A stretch of 64,000 nt of DNA from Streptomyces noursei ATCC 11455. GTDB taxonomy: Bacteria > Actinomycetota > Actinomycetes > Streptomycetales > Streptomycetaceae. The DNA is taken from the NCBI RefSeq assembly GCF_001704275.1, contig NZ_CP011533.1:5270001-5334000 (forward strand), given 5' to 3'. The first letter of the stretch is position 1, and every line of letters starts with the position of its first letter. Positions 9,486 to 19,122 of this stretch are shown piece after piece. The notes beneath the pieces were generated by a model. The model was not told the DNA's origin. It saw only the letters and a list, made by a program, of their open reading frames with translations, and made no database searches. A program made the translations under genes and the position numbers.

Positions 9486-9588
9486 GCCGCGCATCCTAGT
9501 GCGCGCGGGTGCGCGTGTGGCGGGGGGAGCGGAACCGCCTCGGGCCGGTGCGCGGGGGACGCGACCGCACGCCTGTCCGGGCCACGTT

Positions 9589-9618
9589 TTGACCCGTCCG
9601 GGGTTGGGTCAGTATCCT
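9589..9618 (+). promoter_or_regulatory. HrdB-type promoter for rplM-rpsI
   Basis: TTGACC, an 18-nt spacer and TATCCT form a good vegetative promoter about 205 nt before the rplM start. This gives a long leader of the kind used in ribosomal-protein autoregulation. Confidence 0.7.
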
Positions 9619-9771
9619 GCTGGTTCGTTATGCGTATGGGCTTGCTCTATCTCACGTGAGGGGCCTTACGCCGGCTAGCCAGGCCGTTGACCGGCGGTGG
9701 ACGATCGGGTTGCGTCACCCGTAGTGCCATTCCGCTGTGTGAGCGGTCACGCTGCCAGTACAGGACCCTTT

Positions 9772-9790
9772 CCCTGGGTCTCGCCCAGGG
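9772..9790 (+). other. Leader hairpin before rplM
   Basis: CCCTGGG and CCCAGGG pair around TCTCG, 33 nt before the rplM GTG. It could be a regulatory leader element. The rest of the 328-bp gap (9495-9822) shows the promoter above and no gene. Confidence 0.4.
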
Positions 9791-9822
9791 GATAACCCAA
9801 CTCACGAAGCGAAGGCTAAGAC

Positions 9823-10266
9823 GTGCGTACGTTCAGCCCCAAGCCCGGCGATGTTCAGCGCCAGTGGCACATCATTGACGCGCAGGACGTTGTCCTGGGC
9901 CGTCTGGCCAGCCAGGCCGCGTCCCTCCTCCGGGGTAAGCACAAGCCGGTTTACGCCCCTCACGTTGACACCGGTGACTTCGTCATCATCATCAACGCCG
10001 AGAAGGTGCACCTCTCCGGCAACAAGCGCACCCAGAAGATGGCCTACCGCCACTCCGGTTTCCCGGGTGGTCTGCGCTCCGTCCGTTACGACGAGCTGCT
10101 GGACAAGAACCCCGAGAAGGCCGTCGAGAAGGCCATCAAGGGCATGCTCCCCAAGAACACCCTCGGCCGTCAGATGCTCTCGAAGCTGAAGGTCTACGCG
10201 GGCGCCGAGCACCCGCACGCTGCGCAGCAGCCGGTCCCGTTCGAGATCACCCAGGTCGCGCAGTAA
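9823..10266 (+). CDS. rplM: Ribosomal protein L13
   Basis: A 147-residue protein of the large subunit that assembles early on 23S rRNA. The sequence is canonical: [34 protein letters not shown], and [12 protein letters not shown]. The GTG start at 9823 follows GAAGGCTAAGAC. It is followed 42 nt later by rpsI, the universal L13-S9 pair, transcribed from the promoter at 9589-9618. Confidence 0.97.
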   Translation: MRTFSPKPGDVQRQWHIIDAQDVVLGRLASQAASLLRGKHKPVYAPHVDTGDFVIIINAEKVHLSGNKRTQKMAYRHSGFPGGLRSVRYDELLDKNPEKAVEKAIKGMLPKNTLGRQMLSKLKVYAGAEHPHAAQQPVPFEITQVAQ

Positions 10267-10308
10267 GTCCCGGCCACCCCAAGACGACAGAGAATCTGAG
10301 GAAGCATC

Positions 10309-10821
10309 GTGGCTGAGACCACCCCCGAGACCCCGCTGGACGAGGTCGAGGTCGAGCAGTACACCACCGAGACCGAGGTTCCGCTGGAGGGTGAGTACAC
10401 CTCCGAGTCCCTCGCGTCCCGCTTCGGCGAGCCGCAGCCGGCCGCCGGCCTGGGCCGTCGCAAGAACGCCATCGCCCGCGTGCGGATCGTCCCCGGCTCC
10501 GGCAAGTGGAAGATCAACGGCCGCACCCTTGAGGAGTACTTCCCCAACAAGGTGCACCAGCAGGAAGTCAACGAGCCCTTCAAGGTGCTCGAGCTGGACA
10601 ACCGCTACGACGTCATCGCCCGCATCGCCGGCGGCGGCATCTCCGGCCAGGCCGGTGCGCTGCGCCTGGGCGTGGCCCGTGCGCTGAACGAGGCGGACGT
10701 GGACGCGAACCGTCCCGCCCTGAAGAAGGCCGGGTTCCTCAAGCGTGACGACCGTGCGGTCGAGCGCAAGAAGGCCGGTCTGAAGAAGGCCCGCAAGGCG
10801 CCGCAGTACAGCAAGCGCTAA
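10309..10821 (+). CDS. rpsI: Ribosomal protein S9
   Basis: A 170-residue small-subunit protein whose C-terminal KAPQYSKR reaches the P site. The conserved S9 domain starts near residue 46 ([17 protein letters not shown]). The first 45 residues form an acidic Glu/Thr-rich extension typical of actinobacterial S9. GTG 10309 follows GAGGAAGCATC. A strong terminator lies 30 nt after the stop. Confidence 0.97.
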   Translation: MAETTPETPLDEVEVEQYTTETEVPLEGEYTSESLASRFGEPQPAAGLGRRKNAIARVRIVPGSGKWKINGRTLEEYFPNKVHQQEVNEPFKVLELDNRYDVIARIAGGGISGQAGALRLGVARALNEADVDANRPALKKAGFLKRDDRAVERKKAGLKKARKAPQYSKR

Positions 10822-10850
10822 TCACGCGCTGCACGCAGGCAGCCCTTGGC

Positions 10851-10888
10851 GAACGCCCCGGTGGCACTTCCGTGCTGCCGGGGCGTTC
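10851..10888 (+). terminator. Terminator after rpsI
   Basis: Perfect 11-bp arms GAACGCCCCGG and CCGGGGCGTTC, with an additional partly paired TGGCAC/GTGCTG inner stem around TTCC. A convincing intrinsic terminator separating rplM-rpsI from glmM. Confidence 0.85.
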
Positions 10889-10961
10889 GGCTTCCGACAG
10901 ACCGCGGCGTATACCTGGAATCCAAGCCCCGGTCACAGCTCATCTACTTCGGAGGACACCA

Positions 10962-12320
10962 GTGGGACGACTCTTCGGCACGGACGGTGTGCGCGGCGTC
11001 GCCAACGCGGACCTGACGGCGGAGCTGGCGCTCGGCCTGTCGGTCGCGGCGGCGCATGTGCTGGCCGAGGCGGGCACGTTCGAAGGCCATCGGCCGGTGG
11101 CCGTGGTCGGTCGCGATCCGCGGGCGTCGGGGGAGTTCCTGGAGGCCGCGGTGGTCGCCGGCCTGGCGAGCGCCGGGGTGGACGTGCTGCGGGTGGGGGT
11201 GCTGCCGACCCCCGCGGTCGCCTATCTGACCGGGGCGCTCGGTGCGGATCTGGGCGTGATGCTCTCCGCCAGCCACAACCCGATGCCCGACAACGGCATC
11301 AAGTTCTTCGCCCGCGGCGGCCACAAGCTCGCCGACGAGCTGGAGGACCGCATCGAGGAGACCTACCGCGGGCACAGCGCCGGTGAGCCGTGGGAGCGGC
11401 CGACCGGCGCCGGTGTGGGTCGGGTCACCGACTACGACGAGGGCTTCGACAAGTACGTCGCGCACCTGGTCGGCGTGCTGCCCAACCGCCTGGACGGGCT
11501 CAAGATCGTCATCGACGGGGCGCACGGTGCCGCGGCCCGGGTCTCGCCGGAGGCGTTCGCGCGGGCCGGCGCCGAGGTCGTCACCCTCGGCACCGAGCCG
11601 GACGGGCTGAACATCAACGACGCCTGCGGCTCCACCCACCTCGACAAGCTCCGGTCCGCCGTCCTGGAGCACGGCGCCGCGCTCGGTGTCGCCCACGACG
11701 GCGACGCGGACCGCTGCCTGGCCGTGGACCACGCCGGCAACGAGGTCGACGGCGACCAGATCCTCGCCGTCCTGGCGCTCGGCATGCGCGAGGCCGGCAC
11801 GCTGCGCAAGAACACCGTCGTCGCCACCGTCATGTCCAACCTGGGCTTCAAGCTGGCCATGGAGGGCGCGGGCATCGACCTCGTGCAGACCGCGGTCGGC
11901 GACCGGTACGTCCTGGAGGAGATGAAGGCCCACGGCTACGCGCTGGGCGGCGAGCAGTCCGGGCACGTCATCGTGCTGGACCACGCCACCACCGGCGACG
12001 GCACGCTGACCGGCCTGATGCTGGCGGCCCGGGTCGCGGCGACCGGCCGGTCGCTGGCCGACCTGGCGGGCGCGATGGAGCGGCTGCCGCAGATCCTCAT
12101 CAACGTCCCCGACGTCGACAAGTCGCGGGTGGCCAGCTCCGCCGAGCTGGCCGCTGCGGTCGCCGAGGCGGAGCGGGAGCTGGGCGCCACCGGACGGGTG
12201 CTGCTGCGGCCCTCCGGCACCGAGCCGCTGGTCCGGGTGATGGTCGAGGCGGCCGACATCGAGCAGGCGCGGGCCGTCGCCCAGCGCCTGGCCGACGCGG
12301 TCAAGTCCGCGCTGGGATAA
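10962..12320 (+). CDS. glmM: Phosphoglucosamine mutase
   Basis: A 452-residue cytosolic enzyme converting glucosamine-6-phosphate to glucosamine-1-phosphate for UDP-GlcNAc and peptidoglycan. The N-terminus is [15 protein letters not shown]. The phosphoserine loop is SASHNP with the catalytic serine at residue 104, the metal loop is DGDADR, and the substrate phosphate loop is [12 protein letters not shown] near residue 410. GTG 10962 was chosen over an upstream ATG (10872), which lies within the rpsI terminator; GGAGGAC precedes the GTG. It functions with glmS, 1.6 kb downstream. Confidence 0.97.
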   Translation: MGRLFGTDGVRGVANADLTAELALGLSVAAAHVLAEAGTFEGHRPVAVVGRDPRASGEFLEAAVVAGLASAGVDVLRVGVLPTPAVAYLTGALGADLGVMLSASHNPMPDNGIKFFARGGHKLADELEDRIEETYRGHSAGEPWERPTGAGVGRVTDYDEGFDKYVAHLVGVLPNRLDGLKIVIDGAHGAAARVSPEAFARAGAEVVTLGTEPDGLNINDACGSTHLDKLRSAVLEHGAALGVAHDGDADRCLAVDHAGNEVDGDQILAVLALGMREAGTLRKNTVVATVMSNLGFKLAMEGAGIDLVQTAVGDRYVLEEMKAHGYALGGEQSGHVIVLDHATTGDGTLTGLMLAARVAATGRSLADLAGAMERLPQILINVPDVDKSRVASSAELAAAVAEAERELGATGRVLLRPSGTEPLVRVMVEAADIEQARAVAQRLADAVKSALG

Positions 12321-12335
12321 CGGGATTCCGTCTGG

Positions 12336-12387
12336 GCGGGGCCGCCCTCGTATGGCAGCGATGCTGCCGGGTCGAGGGCGGCCCCGC
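12336..12387. terminator. Bidirectional terminator, glmM/coaA
   Basis: Perfect 15-bp arms GCGGGGCCGCCCTCG and its complement, 22-nt loop, in the 75-bp gap between convergent genes. Likely ends both transcripts. Confidence 0.85.
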
Positions 12388-12395
12388 TTCGGTGT

Positions 12396-13394
12396 CTACA
12401 GCTTCCGCAGCGACAGTCGCTGCACCTTGTGGTCCGGGCCCTTGCGGAGGACCAGGTTGGCGCGGCCCCGGGTGGGGGCCACGTTCTGCTCCAGGTTGGG
12501 CCGGTTGATGGTGCGCCACATCAGGCGGGCGTAGTCCAGCGCCTCGTCCTCGGAGACCTGGGTGTACTTGCGGAAGTACGAGAACGGGTTCTGGAACGCG
12601 GTCTGGCGCAGCTTGCGGAAGCGGCCGAGGTACCACCGCTCGATGTCCTCGGTGCGGGCGTCCACGTAGACGGAGAAGTCGAAGAAGTCGGCGAGGCCCA
12701 GCCGGGTGCGGCCGTCCCCGCCGGGCAGTGCCGGCTGGAGGACGTTGAGGCCCTCGACGATGAGGATGTCGGGCCGGTGCACGGTCAGCCGCTCGCCGGG
12801 CACGATGTCGTAGATCAGGTGCGAGTAGACGGGCGCGGTGACCTCCGCCTTGCCGGACTTCACGTCCGCCACGAAGCGGGTCAGCGCCCGGCGGTCGTAG
12901 GACTCCGGGAAGCCCTTGCGGGACATCAGCCCCCGCCGGTGCAGCTCGGCGTTGGGGAACAGGAAGCCGTCGGTGGTGACCAGCTCGACGCGCGGGTGCT
13001 CCGGCCAGCGGGCCAGCAGCGCCTGGAGCAGCCGGGCGGTGGTGGACTTGCCGACCGCGACGCTGCCGGCGACGCCTATGACGAAGGGCGTGCCGGGCTG
13101 CGAGCCGTGGCCGTTGCCGGTGTCGTCCAGGAAGGTGTTGAGCGCGCCGCGCAGGTTGCTGGTGGCGCCGACGTACAGGTTGAGCAGCCGGGACAGCGGG
13201 AGGTAGACGTCGCGCACCTCGTCGAGATCGATGACGTCGCCCAGGCCGCGGAGCCGTTCGACCTCCTCGGCGGTCAGCGGCAGCGGGGTCTTCTCCCGCA
13301 GGGCGCTCCACTCCGCGCGCGTCAGGTCGACGTACGGCGAGCTGTCGGTGCGGCGTCGTTGCGGCGAATCCGTCGTCTGGGGCACGGGCCCCAT
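12396..13394 (-). CDS. coaA: Pantothenate kinase, type I
   Basis: A 332-residue enzyme that phosphorylates pantothenate in the first committed step of coenzyme A synthesis. The P-loop [14 protein letters not shown] is near residue 115, followed by [14 protein letters not shown], and the C-terminal [12 protein letters not shown] and WRTINRPNL segments are characteristic of bacterial type I CoaA. The start was set at 13394 ([14 protein letters not shown]); longer open frame exists but its upstream residues look non-coding. It is convergent with glmM and divergent from the small gene at 13529. Confidence 0.95.
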   Translation of the reverse strand: MGPVPQTTDSPQRRRTDSSPYVDLTRAEWSALREKTPLPLTAEEVERLRGLGDVIDLDEVRDVYLPLSRLLNLYVGATSNLRGALNTFLDDTGNGHGSQPGTPFVIGVAGSVAVGKSTTARLLQALLARWPEHPRVELVTTDGFLFPNAELHRRGLMSRKGFPESYDRRALTRFVADVKSGKAEVTAPVYSHLIYDIVPGERLTVHRPDILIVEGLNVLQPALPGGDGRTRLGLADFFDFSVYVDARTEDIERWYLGRFRKLRQTAFQNPFSYFRKYTQVSEDEALDYARLMWRTINRPNLEQNVAPTRGRANLVLRKGPDHKVQRLSLRKL

Positions 13395-13528
13395 TGTCCG
13401 CGGCGGGACCCGGCGCCGGGCGGCGGGGTGGCGGTGCCGCGCCCGGTACGGCCGGACCGGCGTTTCTGTGCCCGGCGGCGCGGTGCCCGGTACGGTCGGT
13501 GACGGGGGCGGCGCCAGGGGAGCGCGCC

Positions 13529-13807
13529 GTGGAGACACAGGGGGGTGGCGTGCGAGCACGCCTGGTGGAACTGCTGCGCGAGCGGGCCAGGGAACGTCGG
13601 ATCAAGGCGGCCGGCGCGCGGGCCGCGGCGGACGCCTTCGCGGCCCGCGTGCACGCCGAGCTGGCCGAGGAACTGCCGGAGGAGGATCTCGGCGAGGACC
13701 TGACGGACTTCCTGGAGCGCCGTGAGCCGGGCGCCGACCCGGAGGCCGACGCGGAACTCCGCGAACGGGTCCGGGAGGCACAGGAACGGATAGCCCGCGG
13801 GTACTGA
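13529..13807 (+). CDS. Small charged helical protein, unknown
   Basis: About 92 residues of strongly helical, charged sequence ([20 protein letters not shown], then Glu/Asp-rich [19 protein letters not shown]), with no membrane segment or known domain. GTG 13529 is chosen because AGGGGAG lies 6 nt upstream; GTG 13550, also with a purine-rich upstream AGGGGGG, is possible. Third-codon GC is high, supporting coding. It shares a divergent promoter region with coaA and precedes glmS by 70 nt. Function not recognised. Confidence 0.65.
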   Translation: METQGGGVRARLVELLRERARERRIKAAGARAAADAFAARVHAELAEELPEEDLGEDLTDFLERREPGADPEADAELRERVREAQERIARGY

Positions 13808-13877
13808 GCGGGCTCGGACGCCGCGGGGCCGCTCCGGGCGACGACGGGAAGGTGACGGCAGGCCCTAGGCTGCCTCC

Positions 13878-15725
13878 ATGTGCGGAATCGTGGGATACGT
13901 GGGCGGGCAGAGCGCCCTTGAGGTGGTGCTGGCCGGGCTGAAGCGGCTGGAGTACCGGGGCTACGACTCGGCCGGGGTGGCGGTGCTGGCCGACGGCGGG
14001 CTGGCGGCGGCGAAGAAGGCCGGCAAGCTGGCCAATCTGGAGAAGGAGCTGGCCGACCGGCCGCTGCCCACGGGCACGGTGGGCATCGGCCACACCCGGT
14101 GGGCGACGCACGGCGGTCCGACGGACGCCAACGCCCACCCGCACCTGGACAACGCCGGCCGGGTTTCCGTCGTGCACAACGGCATCATCGAGAACTTCGC
14201 CGCGCTGCGCGCCGAACTCGCCGACCGCGGCCATGAGTTGACGTCCGAGACGGACACCGAGGTGGTCGCGCACCTGCTGGCCGAGGAGTACTCCTCGTGC
14301 GGCGAGCTGGCCGAGGCGATGCGGCAGGTGTGCCGGCGGCTGGAGGGGGCGTTCACCCTCGTCGCGGTGCACGCCGACGTGCCGGACGTGGTCGTCGGGG
14401 CCCGCCGCAACTCCCCGCTGGTGGTGGGCCTCGGTGAGGACGAGGCGTTCCTGGCCTCGGACGTGGCGGCGTTCATCGCGTACACCCGGGAGGCCGTCGA
14501 GCTCGGCCAGGACCAGGTCGTCGAGCTGCGCCGGGACGGGGTGACGGTCACCGACTTCGACGGTGCGCCCGCGGAGGTCCGCCACTACCACGTCGACTGG
14601 GACGCGTCGGCCGCCGAGAAGGGCGGCTACGACTACTTCATGCTCAAGGAGATCGCCGAGCAGCCGAAGGCGGTCGCGGACACCCTGCTGGGCCGGGTCG
14701 ACGCGGCCGGGGTGCTCTCGCTGGACGAGGTGCGGATCCCGCCGGCGGTGCTGCGGGAGGTCAGCAAGGTCGTCATCGTGGCGTGCGGCACCGCCTACCA
14801 CGCCGGGATGATCGCCAAGTACGCCATCGAGCACTGGACGCGGATCCCCTGCGAGACCGAGTTGGCCAGCGAGTTCCGCTACCGCGACCCGATCCTGGAC
14901 CACCGCACGCTGGTGATCGCCATCAGCCAGTCCGGCGAGACCATGGACACCCTGATGGCGCTGCGGCACGCCCGTGAGCAGGGCGCGCGGGTGCTCGCCA
15001 TCTGCAACACCAACGGCTCGACGATCCCCCGCGAGTCCGACGCGGTGCTCTACACGCACGCCGGGCCGGAGGTCGCGGTGGCGTCCACCAAGGCGTTCCT
15101 GACCCAGCTCGTCGCGGTCTACCTGGTCGCGCTGTACCTCGGGCAGGTGCGCGGCACCAAGTGGGGCGACGAGATCCGGGACGTGGTGCGCGAACTCGCC
15201 GCCATCGGCACGCAGGTGCAGCAGGTCCTGGGCACCATGGAGCCGGTCCGCGAGCTGGCCCGTTCGCTCGTGGACAAGAACACCGTGCTGTTCCTGGGGC
15301 GCCACGTGGGCTACCCGGTGGCGCTGGAGGGCGCGCTCAAGCTCAAGGAACTGGCGTACATGCATGCCGAGGGGTTCGCCGCCGGCGAGCTCAAGCACGG
15401 CCCGATCGCGCTGATCGAGGAGGACCTCCCGGTCGTCGTGGTCGTCCCCTCGCCGCGCGGCCGGTCCGTCCTGCACGACAAGATCGTCTCCAACATCCAG
15501 GAGATCCGGGCCCGCGGCGCCCGCACCATCGTGATCGCCGAGGAGGGCGACGAGGCGGTGGTCCCGTACGCCGACCACCTCGTGCGGATCCCGCGGACGC
15601 CGGTGCTGCTGCAACCGCTGGTGTCCTCGGTGCCGCTCCAGGTGTTCGCGTGCGAGCTGGCCACCGCCCGCGGCAACGAGGTCGACCAGCCGCGCAACCT
15701 CGCCAAGTCCGTCACGGTGGAGTGA
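13878..15725 (+). CDS. glmS: Glutamine-fructose-6-phosphate aminotransferase
   Basis: A 615-residue enzyme forming glucosamine-6-phosphate from fructose-6-phosphate and glutamine, the entry to amino-sugar and cell-wall synthesis. Cys2 after the removed Met is the glutaminase nucleophile (CGIVGYVG). The glutaminase domain covers about residues 1-225 and two SIS isomerase domains follow ([19 protein letters not shown]). The C-terminus LAKSVTVE is canonical. It is 4 nt before acpS, so the two are probably co-translated. A TAGGCT sequence just upstream of the ATG could be a -10 box of a nearly leaderless transcript. No glmS ribozyme is visible. Confidence 0.97.
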   Translation: MCGIVGYVGGQSALEVVLAGLKRLEYRGYDSAGVAVLADGGLAAAKKAGKLANLEKELADRPLPTGTVGIGHTRWATHGGPTDANAHPHLDNAGRVSVVHNGIIENFAALRAELADRGHELTSETDTEVVAHLLAEEYSSCGELAEAMRQVCRRLEGAFTLVAVHADVPDVVVGARRNSPLVVGLGEDEAFLASDVAAFIAYTREAVELGQDQVVELRRDGVTVTDFDGAPAEVRHYHVDWDASAAEKGGYDYFMLKEIAEQPKAVADTLLGRVDAAGVLSLDEVRIPPAVLREVSKVVIVACGTAYHAGMIAKYAIEHWTRIPCETELASEFRYRDPILDHRTLVIAISQSGETMDTLMALRHAREQGARVLAICNTNGSTIPRESDAVLYTHAGPEVAVASTKAFLTQLVAVYLVALYLGQVRGTKWGDEIRDVVRELAAIGTQVQQVLGTMEPVRELARSLVDKNTVLFLGRHVGYPVALEGALKLKELAYMHAEGFAAGELKHGPIALIEEDLPVVVVVPSPRGRSVLHDKIVSNIQEIRARGARTIVIAEEGDEAVVPYADHLVRIPRTPVLLQPLVSSVPLQVFACELATARGNEVDQPRNLAKSVTVE

Positions 15726-15729
15726 TCGG

Positions 15730-16098
15730 GTGATCATCGGGGTCGGGATCGACGTCGCGGAGATCGACCGGTTCGAGGCGGCGCTGCGGCGGACGCCGGA
15801 GCTGGCGCACCGGCTGTTCATCGAGACGGAGTTGACGCTGCCGAGCGGCGAGCGGCGGGGCATCGCCTCCCTGGCCGCCCGGTTCGCCGCCAAGGAGGCG
15901 GTGGCCAAGGCGCTGGGCGCGCCGGGCGGCCTGCACTGGACGGACGCCGAGGTGTACGTCGAGGACAGCGGCCAGCCGCGGCTGCGGGTGCGCGGCACGG
16001 TCGCCGCCCGCGCCGCGGAACTCGGCGTGCAGAACTGGCATGTGTCGCTCAGTCATGACGCGGGCGTCGCCTCGGCGGTGGTGATCGCCGAGGGGTAG
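15730..16098 (+). CDS. acpS: Holo-[acyl-carrier-protein] synthase
   Basis: A 122-residue phosphopantetheinyl transferase that activates acyl carrier proteins using coenzyme A. It has the two family motifs: [13 protein letters not shown] at residues 4-16 with the metal-binding Asp, and [13 protein letters not shown] near residue 55. GTG 15730 is the start. Placement between glmS and the NAD(P)HX repair gene is conserved in Streptomyces. Its substrate 4'-phosphopantetheine depends on coaA upstream. Confidence 0.96.
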   Translation: MIIGVGIDVAEIDRFEAALRRTPELAHRLFIETELTLPSGERRGIASLAARFAAKEAVAKALGAPGGLHWTDAEVYVEDSGQPRLRVRGTVAARAAELGVQNWHVSLSHDAGVASAVVIAEG

Positions 16099-16184
16099 GG
16101 CGGGGCGCCCCGGCCCGTCTCCTCCGGAGGCGGGCCGCTCCGCGCCGCCGCCCCGCCGCCCCGTCCCGGTGTGACACTGGCCGC

Positions 16185-17615
16185 ATGAGGACTGCCTACA
16201 GCGTTCAGACCGTGCGGGCCGCCGAGCAGGAACTGATGGCCCGTTTGCCCGAGGGGGCCCTGATGCAGCGGGCGGCGGCCGGACTCGCCGTCGCCTGCGC
16301 CGAGTTGCTGGGCCGGGTGTACGGCTCCCGGGTGGTGCTGCTGGTGGGCAGCGGCGACAACGGCGGGGACGCGCTCCACGCCGGTGCCCGGCTGGCCCGC
16401 CGCGGCGCCGGGGTGGTCGCCGTGCTGCTCTCGCCCGAACGGGCCCACGCCGGCGGTCTGGCGGCCCTGCGCGCGGCCGGTGGCCGGGTCTCGGCCGATC
16501 CGCTCCGCGACATCGGGCGGGCCGACCTGGTGGTGGACGGCATCGTCGGCATCGGCGGCCGGGGCGGGCTGCGCCCGGAGGCCGCCCGGCTCGCCGGCGC
16601 GGCGCGGGAGGCGGCGATCGTGGTGGCCGTCGATCTGCCGAGCGGGGTGGACGCCGACACCGGCGAGGTGGCCGGTGACGCCGTACGGGCGGACGCGACC
16701 GTCACGTTCGGCGCGTACAAGCCGGGCCTGCTGATCGACCCGGCGCGCGAACGGGCCGGCGCGCTCCGCCTGGTGGACATCGGCCTGCGCCCGCCGGCCA
16801 CCGCCGACGCGGAGGCGCTGCAGCACGCGGACGTGGCGGAGCTGCTGCCGCGGCCGGCCGCCGAGAGCGACAAGTACCGGCGCGGGGTGGTCGGGGTGGT
16901 CGCTGGGTCGGCGCGCTATCCGGGGGCGGCGGTGCTGGCGGTGGCCGGCGCGCTGCGGGGCGGCGCCGGGGCGGTGCGGTACGTGGGGCCGGCGGTCGAG
17001 GCGGTGCTGGCGCGGTTCCCGGAGACCCTGGTGCACACCGGGCCGCCGGGGAAGGCGGGCCGGGTCCAGTCGTGGGTCATCGGGCCCGGTCTCGGTGACG
17101 AGTCGGAGGGGCTGGAGGACGTGCTGTCGGCGGACGTCCCGGTGCTGGTGGACGCGGACGGGCTCCGCTTCCTGACGCCCGATCGGGTGCGGCGGCGGGC
17201 GGCCGGGACCCTGCTGACGCCGCACGCGGGGGAGGCGGCGGCGCTGCTGGGGCGCGGGCGCGAGGAGGTCGAGGCGGCGCGGCTGGACGCCGTGCGGGAG
17301 TTGGCGGGGCGGTACGGGGCGACGGTGCTGCTGAAGGGCTCGACGACGTTGGTGGCGGATCCGGACGCCGGGGTTCCGGTGCGGGTCAACCCCACCGGGA
17401 CGGGGTGGTTGGCGACGGCCGGCAGCGGGGACGTGCTCTCCGGCCTCACCGGGGCGCTGCTGGCCGCGGGCCTCGCGCCGCGGGACGCGGGCTCGGTGGG
17501 CGCCTACCTCCACGGGCTCGCGGGCCGGCACGCGGCGGGGCCGCGGGGCGAGCCGATCGTGGCGTCGGAGGTGGCCGGGGCGTTGGGGGCGGCCTGGGAG
17601 AACGTGGTGTCGTAG
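16185..17615 (+). CDS. nnr: Bifunctional NAD(P)HX epimerase/dehydratase
   Basis: A 476-residue metabolite-repair enzyme. The N-terminal YjeF epimerase domain (about residues 1-210) has GSGDNGGDAL and the KPGLLID region. The C-terminal ADP/ATP-dependent dehydratase domain (about 220-470) contains DADGLRFL, TPHAGEAA, KGSTT and the NPTGTGWLATAGSGDVLSG motif with the catalytic Asp. Both halves look intact. The gene is followed by a 319-bp gap before alr; the alanine racemase neighbour is usual for actinobacteria. Confidence 0.95.
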   Translation: MRTAYSVQTVRAAEQELMARLPEGALMQRAAAGLAVACAELLGRVYGSRVVLLVGSGDNGGDALHAGARLARRGAGVVAVLLSPERAHAGGLAALRAAGGRVSADPLRDIGRADLVVDGIVGIGGRGGLRPEAARLAGAAREAAIVVAVDLPSGVDADTGEVAGDAVRADATVTFGAYKPGLLIDPARERAGALRLVDIGLRPPATADAEALQHADVAELLPRPAAESDKYRRGVVGVVAGSARYPGAAVLAVAGALRGGAGAVRYVGPAVEAVLARFPETLVHTGPPGKAGRVQSWVIGPGLGDESEGLEDVLSADVPVLVDADGLRFLTPDRVRRRAAGTLLTPHAGEAAALLGRGREEVEAARLDAVRELAGRYGATVLLKGSTTLVADPDAGVPVRVNPTGTGWLATAGSGDVLSGLTGALLAAGLAPRDAGSVGAYLHGLAGRHAAGPRGEPIVASEVAGALGAAWENVVS

Positions 17616-17934
17616 CGGCCGTTGACGCCGCCGGACCCGGACGGACACGGATCGCCCGCGCCGCCGTGGCAGGGTTGGCGATTTGTGAAGGTTCCACACT
17701 TTTACCCGATCCTCGTGGGGGCTGGTGGTCCGTCTGCCGCCCCGCCGGGGGCGGGTGTCACGCGTGCCTGTGTCCGGCTCGGCCCCGTCGGCGGATGCCC
17801 GTCGACGGCGCAGGTGGGGGCGGTCGCGGCGGCGCGCACGCCGGGGCGTCGGTGTCCGGTGGAATGCGAACCCCACCCTCACCACAACGTGGGAAGGCGG
17901 CCGGCGCGGCGCCTCGCCTGCGACACTGAGGGAG
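17616..17934 (+). other. Gap between nnr and alr with repeated motif
   Basis: No gene is evident in this 319-bp gap. Positions 17861-17896 contain the sequence GGAA-N4-AACCCCACCC, then six bases, then CAACGTGGGAAG. The same composite occurs at 31530-31565 before an unrelated SDR gene, with 23 of 28 core bases identical. Inside it CCAC and GTGG form an inverted repeat 12 nt apart. It is a candidate shared operator or upstream promoter element. Confidence 0.5.
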
Positions 17935-19122
17935 ATGAACGAGACAGCGAAGCGAGCCCGTGCCGTCATTGACCTCGCCGCCGTGCGGTCGAACGTCCAT
18001 GCACTGCGGAGCCTCGCCCCCCGTGCGCAGCTGATGGCCGTCGTCAAGTCCGACGCCTACGGACACGGCGCGATCCGCTGTGCCCGCGCCGCTCGCGAGG
18101 CCGGTGCGCCCTGGCTGGGCGTGGCGCTCCCCGAGGAGGCGTTGGCGCTGCGTGCGGCCGGGGACACCGGCCGTCTGCTGTGTTGGCTGTGGACGCCGGG
18201 CGGGCCCTGGGGCCAGGCGATCGAGCAGGACGTCGATGTCTCGGTGAGCGGTATGTGGGCGCTGCGGGAGGTGGTGGCCGCGGCCCGCGACCGCGGCCGG
18301 GTCGCCCGCGTCCAGCTCAAGATCGACACCGGTCTGGGGCGCAACGGCTGCCAGCCGGCGGACTGGACGGAGCTGACCGCCGCCGCCCGCGCCGCCGAGG
18401 CGGAGGGCGTGCTCGCGGTCACCGGTGTCTGGTCGCACTTCGCCTGTGCCGACGAGCCCGGGCACCCGTCGATCGCCGCCCAGCTGGCGGAGTTCCGCCG
18501 GGCGCTGGCGGTCGCCGAGGCGGCCGGGCTGCGTCCGGAGGTGCGGCACATCGCCAACACCCCGGCGCTGCTCACCCTCCCCGAGGCCCACTTCGACCTG
18601 GTGCGGACGGGGATCGGGATCTACGGCGTGTCGCCCAGCCCCGAGGTGGGGACGCCGGAGGACTTCGGGCTGCGGCAGGCGATGACGCTGGAGGCGTCGC
18701 TGGCGTCGGTCAAGCGGGTGCCGGGCGGGCACGGGGTGTCGTACGGGCACCACTACACGACGCCGGGGGAGACGACCCTGGCGCTGGTCCCGCTGGGGTA
18801 CGCCGACGGCATCCCGCGGCACGCCTCGGGGACGGGGCCGGTGTTGGTCGCCGGGAAGTGGCGGACGGTCGCGGGGCGGGTCGCGATGGACCAGTTCGTC
18901 GTCGATCTGGGCGGGGACCACGCCGAGGCCGGCGAGCCCGCGGTGCTGTTCGGGCCCGGCGACCAGGGCGAGCCGAGCGCGGAGGACTGGGCGCGGGCGG
19001 CCGGGACGATCGGGTACGAGATCGTCACCCGGATCGGGAAGCGGGTGCCGCGCGTCTATGTGGACAGCGAGGTGCCGGACCGGCCCACGGAGGACACGGC
19101 GCTGACGGGGGGTGTGGCATGA
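17935..19122 (+). CDS. alr: Alanine racemase
   Basis: A 395-residue PLP enzyme making D-alanine for peptidoglycan. The PLP lysine is K38 in AVVKSDAYGHG and the second catalytic base is the tyrosine in GVSYGHHYTT in the C-terminal beta domain. ATG 17935 (MNETAKRARAVIDL) was selected because GAGGGAG precedes it and the family N-terminus begins there; an in-frame ATG at 17725 lies in the non-coding gap. The TGA overlaps the ATG of the hydrolase gene (ATGA), implying translational coupling. Confidence 0.96.
   Translation: MNETAKRARAVIDLAAVRSNVHALRSLAPRAQLMAVVKSDAYGHGAIRCARAAREAGAPWLGVALPEEALALRAAGDTGRLLCWLWTPGGPWGQAIEQDVDVSVSGMWALREVVAAARDRGRVARVQLKIDTGLGRNGCQPADWTELTAAARAAEAEGVLAVTGVWSHFACADEPGHPSIAAQLAEFRRALAVAEAAGLRPEVRHIANTPALLTLPEAHFDLVRTGIGIYGVSPSPEVGTPEDFGLRQAMTLEASLASVKRVPGGHGVSYGHHYTTPGETTLALVPLGYADGIPRHASGTGPVLVAGKWRTVAGRVAMDQFVVDLGGDHAEAGEPAVLFGPGDQGEPSAEDWARAAGTIGYEIVTRIGKRVPRVYVDSEVPDRPTEDTALTGGVA

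Noticed and set aside
13394..13528. Upstream extension of the small helical protein gene
   Set aside because: It overlaps the coaA start region, is Gly/Ala/Pro-rich and lies before the better ribosome-binding sites.
13878..13878. glmS ribozyme before glmS
   Set aside because: The 70-bp upstream gap is too short and has none of the conserved core; the ribozyme is a Firmicutes feature.
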